Assembly: GCA_024167805.1 (NCBI GenBank)
Contig: CP099988.1
Coordinates: 2,665,001-2,729,000, forward strand
DNA length: 64,000 nucleotides
Reading direction: 5' to 3'
Source: Methanobacterium sp. ERen5
Lineage (GTDB): Archaea; Methanobacteriota; Methanobacteria; Methanobacteriales; Methanobacteriaceae
A program made the translations under genes and the position numbers. The notes beneath the pieces were generated by a model. It was not told where the DNA came from, ran no database searches, and worked only from the letters and a program-made list of their open reading frames with translations. Numbering within the stretch: position 1 is the stretch's first letter; the number at the start of each line of letters is the position of its first letter. This document shows, piece by piece, positions 8,659 through 19,848 of the stretch.

Positions 8659-11207
8659 ATGAACTGGAATTTTTCAGAAATATCAGAGTCTTTATCAAAA
8701 GAAAATAAAGGAAAATTGTTGGTAGAAGTAAATTTCGGGCTGGAAAAAGAAAGTCAGAGGGTATTATCTAATGGTGAACTTGCATTGACACTACATCCCA
8801 TAGAATTTGGGGATAAACTGGAAAATGAAAGGATTACTACAGACTTTTCAGAAAGCCAAATCGAAATTATAACACCACCTTGCGATTCTGCTGAAGAAGC
8901 ATACGAAGAATTGAACAAAATAAACAATGAAGTTGAGAAATCAATAGGTGATGAACTATTATGGCCACTTAGTATGCCCCCAAAACTTCCAGACGAAGAA
9001 AATATTCCAATTGCAACCTTTGCTGATACAGAAATTGGAAAGTACAAAGAAATATACAGAAAAGGATTGGCAGTTAGATATGGTAAGAAAATGCAGATGA
9101 TATCGGGTATACATTACAACTTCTCCTTTGGAGAGGGAATTATCAACTACCTCTACGAAAAATATGGTGAAAATACAGATAAACGTACATTTACCAATAA
9201 AATACATTTTCAAGTGGCTAGAAATTTTTTACGTTACAGTTGGATATTAATTTACTTGTTCGGAGCATCCCCATCTTGTCACACATCATATTTTTCTGTG
9301 ATAAACAAAGAAATTGATGTAATTCATGACTGCTGTCCCAGATGTGCTAAGATAATTAAAAATGCCGATACAAACACATTAACCGAAGATAACAATCCAA
9401 ACAAATTTTCCCATGTATGTGTAGCTCAAATGAATAAGTACGCCACATCACTACGTGTAAGCAGATTTGGATACTCAAACAGTCTTAAAAGTATGAACAT
9501 CTATTACAATAGCTTAGAAGAATATTCCGAAAAGATACGTAAAATGATATCAACTGAAGACAATGAATATTTAAAATTAGGCTTATACAAAGACGGATCT
9601 CAAATTCAACTAAACAGAAATATTCTGCAAAATGAAAACGAATTTTATTCTTCAATCAGATTAAAACAACCCCTTAAAGCAGGAGAAACACCATTAGAAG
9701 CTTTAGAAAAAAGGGGTGTGGAGTATGTGGAATTAAGAATTTTAGACTTGAATCCCTTTGAAAAACTTGGTTTGAGCCTTGAACAGATGAAGTTTATCCA
9801 CGTTTTCATGCTTTTCTGTTTATTCGAACCCAGCCCATTGATGACAGAACTTGAACATTCAAACATCAATGCAAATCATCATTTAGTATCACTATTTGGT
9901 AGGAAAGAAAATTTGAAGTTACAAAACTACGATAACAACACAGTTACTTTAAAATCCTGGGCTGAAGAACTATTTGAAAAACTCATTACCATTGCAAATT
10001 TCATGTACACCTCCACAGGAGATAAGAACTACGTAGAAAGTGTTGAAAATGAGAAGCTTAAGCTTAACGATATATCATTACTGCCCTCTGAAAGAATTAA
10101 CAGAGAAATGGAATCAAATAATGAAAACTATTTAGAATTTGGAATGAAATGTGCGAAAAATTCGCAGAAAATCTGAAGTCACATCCAACTCAAAGAAAAC
10201 TGATCTCATGGGGAAAAATTATGCAAAGGGAATATGAACAACTTGAACTATCAACCCAAATAATTATCAACGAAGCACAAAAAAGAGGAGTGGAAGTTGA
10301 GGTACTAGATTGGGATGAAAATTTTATTCGTTTAATAAAGGGGAATAAAGTGGAATATGTTAAACAGGGCACGAAAACTTCTTTAGATAACTACGTGGTG
10401 CCCCTTATAATGGAAAACAAGGAATTGACCAAGCTAATTCTACGAGAACATGACATCAACGTTCCAGACAGTGTTACTATTAAAAATTTAGATGATGGAT
10501 TGGTAATGTACTCTGACTTTGAAAATAAGGATATTGTGATAAAACCTAAATCCGCTAATTTTGGTGAGGGTGTTCTAATTATTAAAAACCTTAAATCCAA
10601 GGAAGTTTATGCTAATGCAATCAAAGATGCATTTAATTACAGTAAAGACGTGTTGATTGAAGATTATGTTGCGGGGGAAGAATATAGATTTCTTGTTGTA
10701 ACTGACGAAGTTCTTGCAGTAATGTACAGGGTGCCTGCAAATGTTAAGGGTGATGGAATACACAACATCCAAGAATTGGTAGATGAAAAAAATCAGGACC
10801 CAAGAAGGGGTAAAGGTTACTTAACACCACTTGAAAGGATAGAAATAGGGCCCATTGAAAGGCACAACTTAAATGCCCAGAATATTGATGTTAATCATAT
10901 TCCAAAACTAGGTGAAGTTGTTTATCTCAGGGAAAATTCTAATTTAAGTACTGGTGGTGACAGTATAGACTTTACAGATGAAGTACATGAAGTATATAAA
11001 CAAATTGCAATAAAATCAGCAGAAGCAGTTGAAGCAAAAATCTGTGGAGTTGACATTATCATTCCAGATGTGAAGGCAAAACCAGATAAGAATAATCACA
11101 GCATCATCGAATTAAATTTTAATCCAGTTATATATCCCCATAATTTTCCATACATAGGTCAAAACAGACACGTTGAGAAGAAAATACTTGACTTACTAAA
11201 ATTTTAG
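8659..11207 (+). CDS. gshF: Bifunctional glutathione synthase GshF (GshA plus ATP-grasp), one frameshift
   Basis: The first part (to about 10150) is a proteobacterial/firmicute-type glutamate-cysteine ligase: FGLEKESQRV, TLHPIEFGD, ITTDFSESQIEIITPP and KYATSLRVSRFGY are family landmarks. The second part is the ATP-grasp module that adds glycine in GshF: QLELSTQIIINEAQKRG, VKQGTKTSLDNYVVPL, VIKPKSANFGEGV and the C-terminal FNPVIYPHNFPYIGQNRHVE. The two parts overlap in different frames. Adding one A to the A5 run at 10156-10160 fuses them into about 849 residues, the GshF domain order. ATG 8659 follows GGGGGA. Otherwise they would be two overlapping genes. A Cys-rich insert (DCCPRCAK) is unusual. 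The product should be gamma-glutamylcysteine and glutathione, unexpected in most methanogens, so transfer from bacteria is likely. Confidence 0.85.
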
Positions 11208-11669
11208 AAAAAATTGTGACGAATATTTAATTTAAAAACAAGTTGAACAATAGATTTAAATCTTCTTTTTATCTAATCCGGAAAATCTACCAACATTAAG
11301 TTTGATAATACCTCCAGGATAGAAAATACCCTTTTTTACTACACATAAACACTCTCTCTCTTTTACTGCTACACATTTCAACACTCTAATAGGATCCTAG
11401 TTTTTTTGAATTTTACTAACTTTCAACACTATATTCTTTTCATGGTTTTTCCATCCAGACCTCCCTTTAGATGTTAATTTCATTTTTGTTTACTTACTGG
11501 AAATTACCCTAAAATTAATTAATACATTACACTGGCCCAGTTGATTATACTTGATCCGAACAATTTGACTATTATTCCAAATTTTTTAAAAATTGCTGAA
11601 ACATAGCAAATCACTAAACTATAAATAGTACCTTGCTATATACAATACCTTGTTAAGTGCAGTGATACT
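11208..11669. other. Intergenic region with degenerate repeats and a PadR promoter
   Basis: No gene is visible. Three imperfect copies of a unit like TTTTACTnCTACACATTTCAACACT lie near 11335, 11360 and 11407, with a CTCTCTCTC run. Just before the PadR gene, ACCTTG occurs twice (11630-11635 and 11647-11652), 17 bp apart around a TATA-like TATATACAAT, a plausible autoregulatory site. Confidence 0.4.
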
Positions 11670-11995
11670 ATGAATGCTCAATTTAAAAAAGGAGTGCTTG
11701 AACTTTGTGTTCTGGTACTGCTTGATAGAAAGGACTGTTATGGATACGAAATGGTGGATGAAATATCAAAAAATATTTCTATTTCAGAAGGCACCATATA
11801 TCCTCTTTTAAGACGACTAAAAAAGGAAGATTTAGTTAGTTCATATTTAAAAGAGTCTCAAGATGGTCCTCCACGTAAATATTATCGTATCACAGAACTA
11901 GGAAAAGAAAAAAGGAAAATTTAGTTGCAGAGTGGGATACATTTTCTGCAGCCGTTAAAAACTTACTTAATTATAAAACAGAAACTGGTGATTAA
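11670..11995 (+). CDS. PadR-family transcriptional regulator, one frameshift
   Basis: This is a small PadR regulator of about 108 residues. The winged-helix core is clear: [41 protein letters not shown] and [12 protein letters not shown]. The frame stops at 11924, but one extra A in the A6 run at 11908-11913 continues as [20 protein letters not shown] to a TAA at 11995, the normal C-terminal helix. The stop then abuts the ATG of the HAAS-domain gene. PadR plus a DUF1700/HAAS membrane protein is a familiar pair, in which the PadR represses its own operon. Confidence 0.85.
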
Positions 11996-12592
11996 ATGAA
12001 TAAGGAGGAATATCTTAAAAAACTCTCTAAACAGATAAAAAAGATGTCAGTAGATGAAAAAAGAGATTTACTTTTAGATTACGAAGAACACTTCAGAATA
12101 GGAATGGAAAAGGGTAGAACAGAAGAAGAAATTTCAAAGGCACTGGGAAATCCAAAAAATGTTGCCAAGCAAATTAAAGCGGATTACATGGTCAAAAAGG
12201 CCGAAGATAAACCTTCTCCAACCAGCATAATAGAAGCATTAACAGCAGTTGCAGGACTTGGTCTTTTTAACATATTTATAGCCGTACCCTCATTGCTCCT
12301 GGCAGTTGTTATCATAAGTTTAGTACTAGCAGGATCAGCTGTGATTGTCATTGGAATTTTTATTACACTATCTCCACTACTACATGTATTCTTACCCAAC
12401 TTCGTTTACTTACCTGTAGATAAAGGAGTAAGTACTATAATATGGGTTTTATTCGGAATCGCTCTGACGATAGCTGGGACAATATTTGTACTAATTATGT
12501 CCTACGCAGCCAACAAATTATACCAAATGGTAATTAAACTCTTAAAATCAAATATAGAAGATATAAAAGAAAATACAATGGTATTTAAATAA
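11996..12592 (+). CDS. DUF1700/HAAS-domain membrane protein
   Basis: This 198-residue protein has an N-terminal helical HAAS domain (about 1-65: EEYLKKLSKQIKKM, LLDYEEHFRIGMEKGRTEEE, ALGNPKNVAKQI). Three or so membrane helices follow between about 80 and 180 (LGLFNIFIAVPSLLLAVVII, VIVIGIFITLSPLL, IIWVLFGIALTIAGTIFVLI). HAAS proteins sit beside PadR regulators and are thought to signal membrane or envelope state to them. It is directly coupled to the PadR gene and precedes a winged-helix regulator by 15 bp. Confidence 0.8.
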   Translation: MNKEEYLKKLSKQIKKMSVDEKRDLLLDYEEHFRIGMEKGRTEEEISKALGNPKNVAKQIKADYMVKKAEDKPSPTSIIEALTAVAGLGLFNIFIAVPSLLLAVVIISLVLAGSAVIVIGIFITLSPLLHVFLPNFVYLPVDKGVSTIIWVLFGIALTIAGTIFVLIMSYAANKLYQMVIKLLKSNIEDIKENTMVFK

Positions 12593-12607
12593 TTGAGGGG
12601 GACGATA

Positions 12608-12925
12608 ATGGATAAATTTATTTGGGGAATACTTGCAGGTACTAAGGGAACAGCAAACCGGGTTAGAATTATCGATGAACTTAAAAATAGGCCGTACAAT
12701 GTTAATCAGCTGGCTGAAAAACTTGAACTGGATTATAAAACTGTGAAGCATCACATACACGTTTTAGAGACAAATCATATGGTCACATCAAATGGAAGAA
12801 AGTATGGCAATTTGTACTTCCTTTCAGATAAAATGGAGCAAAATTACGACAGTTTTGAGGAGATAAGGGAAGAATTCATAAAATCAAATGCCGATACATG
12901 TGCCCATGTTGGTCACCCATCGTAA
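12608..12925 (+). CDS. Winged-helix (ArsR-like) transcriptional regulator
   Basis: This is a protein of 105 residues. The HTH reads [20 protein letters not shown] then [20 protein letters not shown], the arrangement of archaeal ArsR/HVO-type helix-turn-helix proteins. ATG 12608 follows GAGGGG at good spacing, so I prefer it to the in-frame TTG at 12593. The C-terminus ends CAHVGHPS, a possible metal- or thiol-sensing Cys-His pair, though this is weak. It is likely co-transcribed with the PadR and HAAS genes and may regulate the ABC exporter further downstream. Confidence 0.75.
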   Translation: MDKFIWGILAGTKGTANRVRIIDELKNRPYNVNQLAEKLELDYKTVKHHIHVLETNHMVTSNGRKYGNLYFLSDKMEQNYDSFEEIREEFIKSNADTCAHVGHPS

Positions 12926-13449
12926 TTACCCAGAAAAAATAGATATCAAATTCATTGAGGATCCAACCATTCTCCTTTTATATTGATTAATTTCAGATTT
13001 AAACTATTATTTTTCATTTTTAAGTGCAAATATTTAATATTTTAACATTTCACAAATATTTAAATGTTATTTTAAGAAGGAATTAAACAATATTTTTCAA
13101 TTTGTCACAATAAATATTTTGACCTGCTTAAACTAATACAAATCCACAAATTTTTCTAGAACCCTCCCTAAAAATCTGCACCTATTTAATATCTAGCAAA
13201 TTTTTGAAATTTGGGTACAATTTGGAGGGAATATTGGGCAAAATTAGTGTAAAAAAAGACTTAATAGGGAGTTAATATTGGAAAAAGTATTTTTAAGTGT
13301 TTGAATAAGTATATCATAAGGCAGTGTTTTATTAAAAATGTTTTAAGGATTTCATTATCATTTAATCTCATTTGAAATCCAAATTTGGACATTGAATAGT
13401 AAAATACGTGTTTTATATCATATTTGTTGAATAAAATAAGAGGTAAAAA
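12926..13449. other. Intergenic region
   Basis: I see no gene or RNA in this stretch. It is A+T-rich and presumably holds the promoter of the ABC exporter; TATATCATATTTGTTG near 13415 is a candidate TATA region. Confidence 0.4.
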
Positions 13450-14502
13450 ATGAATCTTTATAAATTAGCGTTTAAAAATATTCGCAGAAAAAAACTCAGA
13501 AGTGCATTGACTGCTTTAGGAATAATTATTGGAGCTGCTACAATTGTGATACTCCTAGGGATTGGAGCCGGAGCAACTTCAGAAGTACAAGAACAAATGA
13601 ATCAGTACATGTACGATGTAGTAATAACTCCAACATCAAGTAGTGGAAATCTTTTGATGGAACCTCAAACTGTTTCGAAGATAAAAAATATGTCTTATCT
13701 CTATGATTTTAGAGAAGTTACTGTCTTTTCACAAGATATTAACAATACGAAAGTAAACTTTGAAGGAGTTAATGATTGGAAAGAGATTAAAGACATCAAT
13801 GGAACAACTGGAGTTGTGATCAATAAAGATACTTCTGATAAACTTGGCCTTCATATCGGAGACAAAATCACAGTAAACGATCAACAATTAACCATCACGG
13901 GAATATCTAAACCTGAACAGTCTGTTTATGTTTATTTAGATCAGAAAATTGCAGAGAATGTAACTGGCAATAAAGTTAGTGCCATCTATGCTCGCTCACA
14001 TGACAACCCAAACTCGACAGTTGACGAAGTGCAAAAACAGGTTAATGATGTTTCAGTAGTAACTAAATCAGATAAAGTTGCTGACCTTCAAGAGACTAAC
14101 AACCAAGCAATGCTATTTATAGGAATTATTGCAGGTATTGCACTAGTTGTAGGTGTTATTAGTGTTGTAAATACCATGATGATGAGTGTTATGGAAAGAA
14201 CCAAAGAATTAGGAGTTTTAAAGGCAATTGGATTTACTAATTGGGAATTAAAAGGAAGTATACTCTTTGAATCTGGATTAATAGGTTTCTTAGGATCAAT
14301 ATTAGGGGTGATATTGGGTATTGTAGGTATAATAGTATTTGCTAACATGCTACATTTCACAGATTATATCCCTCAAATGATGCCACTTTGGTTAATTGGA
14401 GGCGTAATTATAGGATCTACCCTATTATGTCTCTTGGCAGGATTGTACCCTGCAATAAGTGCTTCAAGATTAAATGTAGTGGAGGCTCTAAGAAATGAAT
14501 AA
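13450..14502 (+). CDS. ABC transporter permease, MacB/FtsX type
   Basis: This 350-residue permease has one N-terminal membrane helix (about 20-45, [20 protein letters not shown]), an extracytoplasmic MacB-type periplasmic core domain (about 50-220), and three C-terminal helices (from [20 protein letters not shown] onward). [19 protein letters not shown] and ARRK-like [14 protein letters not shown] are FtsX-family landmarks. With the ATPase overlapping its 3' end it forms a complete exporter or mechanotransmission complex. Substrates of this group include peptides, lipids and drugs, and nothing here decides between them. Confidence 0.85.
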   Translation: MNLYKLAFKNIRRKKLRSALTALGIIIGAATIVILLGIGAGATSEVQEQMNQYMYDVVITPTSSSGNLLMEPQTVSKIKNMSYLYDFREVTVFSQDINNTKVNFEGVNDWKEIKDINGTTGVVINKDTSDKLGLHIGDKITVNDQQLTITGISKPEQSVYVYLDQKIAENVTGNKVSAIYARSHDNPNSTVDEVQKQVNDVSVVTKSDKVADLQETNNQAMLFIGIIAGIALVVGVISVVNTMMMSVMERTKELGVLKAIGFTNWELKGSILFESGLIGFLGSILGVILGIVGIIVFANMLHFTDYIPQMMPLWLIGGVIIGSTLLCLLAGLYPAISASRLNVVEALRNE

Positions 14503-15163
14503 TAATGTACTTGAATTCGAAAATGTTTCTAAAACTTATAAAATGGGAGATGAAACAATAAAGGCCCTTGATGGATTAAATGTGACCATAAAAAGAGGTT
14601 CATTTAAAGCCGTCATGGGACCTTCTGGATCAGGTAAATCCACATTTCTTCATGTGGCAGGAATACTTGACATGCCTACGAAAGGAATAATCAAGATAAA
14701 TGGAAAAGAAACCCAGAAGTTATCAAGTAAGGAACAGGCAAAACTTCGAAGAAATGAGATAGGATTTATATTTCAGAGATTTAATCTGATGTCCCAACTC
14801 ACAGTCCTTGAAAACGTCATGCTTCCAATGATCGAAGAAGATACCAACAAGGCTTTAGAACTATTAAATAAAATGGGTTTAAGTTCAAAGGCAGATAAAT
14901 ATCCTGGACATCTCTCAGGAGGTGAGCAACAACGTGTTGCAATAGCAAGAGCCCTTATAAATGATCCTTCAATTATCTTGGCTGATGAACCAACAGGTGA
15001 ACTCGATACCAAAAATGCCAACTCAATAATGCAGATACTCAAGGATCTAAATCAAAAGGATGGTGTAAGCATAGTTGTTGTTACCCATAATCAAGCATCA
15101 GCAGATTATGCAGATGAAATTCTCCATATGAGTGATGGAAACTTCGTTGACAATGCAAATTAA
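14495..15163 (+). CDS. ABC transporter ATP-binding protein, MacB/LolD type
   Basis: This 222-residue ATPase has Walker [11 protein letters not shown]-loop [14 protein letters not shown], signature [15 protein letters not shown], Walker [13 protein letters not shown] and a switch His in VVVTHN. The length and sequence fit the LolD/MacB subfamily that partners FtsX-type permeases. Its ATG lies 8 bp inside the end of the permease gene, so the two are translationally coupled. Confidence 0.9.
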   Translation: MNNNVLEFENVSKTYKMGDETIKALDGLNVTIKRGSFKAVMGPSGSGKSTFLHVAGILDMPTKGIIKINGKETQKLSSKEQAKLRRNEIGFIFQRFNLMSQLTVLENVMLPMIEEDTNKALELLNKMGLSSKADKYPGHLSGGEQQRVAIARALINDPSIILADEPTGELDTKNANSIMQILKDLNQKDGVSIVVVTHNQASADYADEILHMSDGNFVDNAN

Positions 15164-16168
15164 ATGGTGCTGAATAGATTGTGCTTGTAAAAGGGTGGGT
15201 GGGTAACTTAATTAATTTTTTTAAGAGGATTTGATCCGTCTCCGTGGGTTATAAAATTTTATAAAAAAAAGATTCTCTTGGGTACAAACACAAATCTAAA
15301 TTTTTTTTTAAAGTCTATTTTTTGGAATACCTTAATTAATTTTATCAGGACTCATGATGATAGAAATTTTTTTTAAACACAAAAAATCTATAAGATTAAA
15401 TTTCAATAAATTAAGATTAGAAATTTAAATTGTTTTCAAAAGTTCACATACATCAACATGACATGTTTTAGTATGCAAAAACCATAATTTGTTAAATTGC
15501 CCTAAATAGATCGTGCCATATATACTGGCCAGTGTAAATTTGGACTGTTTGAAGATTTTAGAAAATCCTTGGAAAATCCAATGAAATTTCACTCCTTGAA
15601 AAAATCAGATGTTCTAAAAATCGGTTAGACTATCATACCAATCAATACAATAATAATATTTCTGAATTAAAATCTGGAATGATACGTAATTTCGTGAATT
15701 TGGTGTTTATTCAAAAATTTTACCATTAATTTCCGAAAATAGTAGAAAAATAATTAAAAAAATTGAATATGCTGACACATAACATCTGATGTTAGGATTC
15801 ATGGTTTGAAAAATGGAAATCTTAACTAAAATCTTGAAAAATATGTCAAAATATAATATAAAATGTACAAACAATTATTAAGTTTACTTCGTCAAACAAT
15901 TCTATAACGAAGTTGAGCATAAAACATACTATTTTTACAACTTTTTTCAAAAAAATATCTACAAAAGAATAGATCCAATTTCAATAATTACAAAATACAC
16001 TTATTTAAAATGCTAAATTTTTATTCACTTTCTGGTGACGAATAATTTGTACATTTTTATGACCATTAAATATATACTTTTAACTAAACAATTGTTATAA
16101 TAATTATTAGAGTAATAAATTAGAACTAAATTTTATAATTACTTGGAAAATTGAATTTAGGGATCAAA
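15164..16168. other. 1-kb region without an intact gene
   Basis: No convincing gene is present. A short open stretch near 15540-15630 reads FGLFEDFRKSLENPM then SLKKSDVLKIG and stops, perhaps a gene fragment. Visible structure includes the palindrome ACTGGCCAGT (15524-15533) and an inverted repeat ACTTCGT/ACGAAGT (15886-15892 and 15907-15913) with a 14-bp loop. The right end holds a TATA-like AAATATATACTTT and the variant sulfur operator. Confidence 0.4.
16086..16097. promoter_or_regulatory. Variant sulfur-gene operator, site 3
   Basis: AAACAATTGTTA matches the palindrome at 11 of 12 positions. It lies about 10 bp after a TATA-like AAATATATACTTT and about 70 bp before the iron-sulfur oxidoreductase reading frame, the same promoter architecture as the other sites. 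Confidence 0.5.
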
Positions 16169-17221
16169 ATGAAAAATACAGATGAAAATTTGGATGATAT
16201 CATAAAGGACATGGCAATAACACTTGGTGCATGTCACGTTGGAATCACAACTAGAAACTCTTTGAAGAATTAGCATTCAACAACAGACTTGGATTATATA
16301 TTGGAAGGTGCAGAATCTGCAGTAACTTTTGCAGTTCCCTTTGAAGAGGAAGATCCGGACTGTGCAATGGATATGTTCCTAAAAAAAGAGGATCAAAAAA
16401 GACTTGAAAAACAAAAGGTAAGGGCCACTACCCTTGCAAATGGAATTGTCCTCGAAATATCAGGATTGTTAAATCAAATTGGATTTAAAACAGAACCCGT
16501 ACATTCAAACTTTGTTTACAGGAAAGAATCGCCATCAGAATACAGAGTTCCACCATTATCCCACAAACTACTGGCATTTAAAGGAGGTGTTGGTCATATG
16601 TGACATTCTGGATTAATAATAACTCCAGAGTACGGATCAAATATGGCCCTTGCTAGTGTTGTTACCCAAACAAAATTAAAACCCACAGAACCTTTATCCG
16701 CAGAAGAAAACTACTGTGATAACTGTAAACTCTGTTCTAAAGTATTTCTAGGAGACTATATGATCACTGAAGAATATGAGGATGAAATTGAAGGAATAAA
16801 ATACAAATCAGCCCAGAAAGCACATCCAATGAGGCGTTCCTATGTTTGCACAGGAAGTACTGGATACAATGAAGGAAACTGGTCAACATGGTCATCAGCA
16901 AGATTCAGTATTCCAAGGAACGATGAAGAATTAATAGAAATATTCCAAAAGAAAGCTGTTCCTGCCCAATCTGAACGAAACCAAAATCATAAAATTGAAG
17001 GATGATTTTTCCACCCATTCTATCCGGGATTTAAAATTGAATATAGTTGCAGCTTGTGCCAGTTCATATGCCGCCCCAGTAGAGAAGTCAGAATGGATAG
17101 ATACAAAAAATTAGCCAAAAGTGGAGTGATCATCGAAAAAGATGGTAAAAAAATAGCTGTAAACCCTGATGACGCATATTCAAGACCATGCCCATTTGTA
17201 AGAAAAAATGTACACAGATAA
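16169..17221 (+). pseudogene. Iron-sulfur oxidoreductase (QueG-like) with three in-frame stops
   Basis: One frame runs from ATG 16169 to TAA 17219-17221 and keeps homology throughout, but it contains TAG (16271), TGA (16601) and TGA (17003). Segments include LGACHVGITTR, STTDLDYILEGAESAVTFA, GVGHM-stop-HSGLIITPEYGSNM, then YCDNCKLCSKVF and YSCSLCQFICRP. These are [4Fe-4S] cysteine clusters and the GHxGWSG-like loop of epoxyqueuosine-reductase and reductive-dehalogenase-like proteins. At the second stop the family expects Gly, so GGA to TGA is a simple explanation. Frame is perfectly kept, unlike other broken genes here, so true nonsense decay is likelier than base-call error. Suppression by recoding is not supported by anything else in the window. 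Confidence 0.7.
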
Positions 17222-17461
17222 GTAAACAATCTATTCACATAAATTTACCCTCCTTTTTTTAAAACTATCCCCATAATATTCATTTAATCCTATACGATCC
17301 ATCCTCTTTGAAATAATTAATTTTAACTCTAAGTATGGCTTTGTTATAAAATAATAATAGGAAGTATTGAATAGTTATCATAAAACTCCAAATTTAAAAT
17401 AATACTTATTATAGTTGTTCTGTCCATAATTAGATATAATAAATCTATATGGAGGATTTTA

Positions 17462-19026
17462 TTGGAAATAAAATCAAACTCAGCAAAGGTTGGGTGGACC
17501 GCAGCAATTATTGTTTCTTTATCCTCATTCATAATTTCATTAGACAACACTTTCATGAACGTTGCCATATCCAATTTAGTGGTGGATCTTAACACAACAA
17601 TTCCAGTTGTACAGATAATAATTAGTGTTTATGCCCTCACAATGGCTTCATTAATGTTATTTGGAAGTAAGATGCAGGATGTGGTGGGGAAAAAAACAAC
17701 GTTCATTTATGGAGCCATAATATTTGGAATAGGGACAGTTATAGCAACATTCAGTGTTAATGCCCCAATGTTATTAGTAGGATGGTCTATTTTAGAGGGT
17801 ATTGGTGCTGCTTTGATGACACCGGCCACAGCTTCAATTATTATAGGAAGTTATGGAGAAGATAGAAGCACCTTTGCAATGGCAATAAGAACTTCATTTG
17901 CATCGGCAGGTGCTGGTTTCGGACCAATAATAGGAGGATTCTTAACAACTTTCTTTAGCTGGAGATGGGGTTTTGGTCTGGAATTTTTTATCATATTGAT
18001 AATATTAGCCTTTTCAAGTAGATTAAAAACATTTCCATCCAATACTAATTTTTCAGATCTGGACATAAAAGGAATTATCATTTCATCATCAGGAATATTT
18101 ATATTAGTCTTGGGAATTTTAAGTCTTAATACATCCACAACCTTGGAAATATCTTCAGCAATTATTGGATTTGGAGCATTATTACTGATAATTTTCTATT
18201 TAAGAGAAAAAGTATTGATGTGCGGGATAAAATACCAATTATTGATATTAAACTCTTTAACAACCGTAACTTCACTCTTGGAACACTTTCCAGGATGATA
18301 TTAAACCTTGCGTTAGCAGGGGCTGTTTTTGTTTTACCAGTATTTTTCCAACGAGAAGTGGGTTACAATGCATTTTATACTGGTTTCGCAATTTTACCAT
18401 TAACTTTGGGTGTTTTAGTATTCTCAACAGCTTCTTCCAAACTTTCTAGGCATATTGAGCCTAATATTCTTGTTTCATTAGGATTTTTTATTGCACTGAT
18501 TAGTACATTAATTCTAAGCTATCAATTCAACTTAAATACCCATATTAGTAATATAATTCCTGCAACACTACTTTTAGGTATGGGTTTGGGCCTTGCACTC
18601 CCATTAACAGCCAATATTATAATGTCATCAGTAAATGAGGATGAACAGACAAATGCATCTGGTATTATGTCTACAAGTTCTAGTTTAGGAGCATCAATTG
18701 GAACGGCATTAATTGGGGTTGTACTTATACTTGCAACCCTAAACGGATTATATAGCACCTATGATCAAACCTATCCAAACCAGTTTAGCCACAACGAGAT
18801 TAATGCGAAATTTTTATCCTATGAAAAAAAGAATGATACTACTCATAATTATCTGGAAAAAAATCAGAATTCCACCTTAAAAATCATCGTTAACCAAACT
18901 GTTAAAAATGCAATGCGAACTGTATTTGAATTTATCACATTCATATTTCTGATAAGTTTCATTGTTTCCTTATTTATCCAGCCTATAAAAAGAAAGAAAC
19001 AAGACATTGAATTATCTTTAAAATAG
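17462..19026 (+). CDS. MFS multidrug-type transporter (DHA2, 14 TM), one frameshift
   Basis: This is a proton-driven exporter of about 521 residues. The N-terminal half has LDNTFMNVAISNL (motif D1-like), MFGS-K-QDVVGKK (loop 2-3 motif A-like) and GPIIGGFLTT (motif C, drug antiporters). The second half opens IPIIDIKLFNNRNFTLGTL, the typical DHA2 linker after helix 8. The halves are in different frames, with the break near 18218 (one base missing). The TTG start at 17462 follows TGGAGGA. The C-terminus is highly charged. The export substrate is unknown. Confidence 0.8.
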
Positions 19027-19260
19027 TTGGTACTAATCAATGAAACAAGTTTTTTAAATCAGATACTTGGTCTAATTATAAAAAAAATAACAGTTTTTAA
19101 TTATTATTTTGTATTAGTTCATTCTCTAATTTTACGTAGTATTCTCAGGATTGTATTAAAAAATGATAGTTAAGAATATATATTCAAAACTATTATATGG
19201 TGCTAAGTTCAATCTGAATGTATATTTTTTGTCAAAAATTAGCTAAGAGGTATAAATTAG

Positions 19261-19848
19261 ATGAGAACTATCAAGTTGAAAAAAGATCCATTAAAATTAT
19301 TAAATGATGTTCTAAAACATTTAAAAGCCTCTCCAGATCTTGGGATTTTCAAGTGTGTTCAATGTGGAATGTGTAGTTCTGTTTGTCCTGCTGCTAAACG
19401 TACAGACTACGATCCAAGGGAGATGTTGAGGCGGGTTCTACAAGATGATGAAACTGTTGTAGAAGATGAATCAATATGGTATTGTTTTTCTTGTTACACA
19501 TGTAACAGTGTATGTCCATCAGGAAATAATGCATGTGAAGTAAATCAAATATTAAGACAAATGGCTATCGATAAAGGAGATATTCAAAAAATCGAGTCAT
19601 TTACTCCATATGGTGATAGCTTCATAAACAAGGGAGTTGGATCCATTCCAGACAAATATTATGACGATATGGTTAAAGATGCTGGTTCAAACTGTATGGA
19701 CATAAAAAGGGATATCCAAAATATTCGTAGCGATCTTGGACTTGGAAGTTACATATTACCCGATGATTCAATTAAAGAAATTGATTCAATACTCAAAAAC
19801 TCAGGATTTATAGGAAGAATTGAAATGGTAAAGAGATGTAATAAATGA
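19261..19848 (+). CDS. HdrC-like iron-sulfur subunit
   Basis: HdrC subunits carry two [4Fe-4S] clusters that pass electrons to the thiol/disulfide site on HdrB. Here CVQCGMCSSVCP and CFSCYTCNSVCP are both intact CxxCxxCxxxCP motifs, at about residues 33 and 77. The 195-residue length is normal. The protein is soluble, with no transmembrane segment. AGAGGT precedes the ATG and the stop overlaps the HdrB start by 4 bp. With no HdrA adjacent, it could serve the main heterodisulfide reductase or a separate thiol-disulfide enzyme. Confidence 0.85.
   Translation: MRTIKLKKDPLKLLNDVLKHLKASPDLGIFKCVQCGMCSSVCPAAKRTDYDPREMLRRVLQDDETVVEDESIWYCFSCYTCNSVCPSGNNACEVNQILRQMAIDKGDIQKIESFTPYGDSFINKGVGSIPDKYYDDMVKDAGSNCMDIKRDIQNIRSDLGLGSYILPDDSIKEIDSILKNSGFIGRIEMVKRCNK

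Noticed and set aside
10149..10176. Programmed ribosomal frameshift between the two halves of gshF
   Set aside because: There is no slippery heptamer with a downstream structure, and the same one-base loss in A runs affects many unrelated genes here.
11335..11435. CRISPR array
   Set aside because: The units are degenerate, differ in spacing and lack uniform spacers; no cas gene is in the window.
16271..17005. TAG and TGA inside the iron-sulfur gene as pyrrolysine or selenocysteine codons
   Set aside because: No pyl or sel genes and no SECIS-like element are visible, three stops of two kinds occur, and at least one aligns with an expected Gly. Nonsense mutation is simpler.
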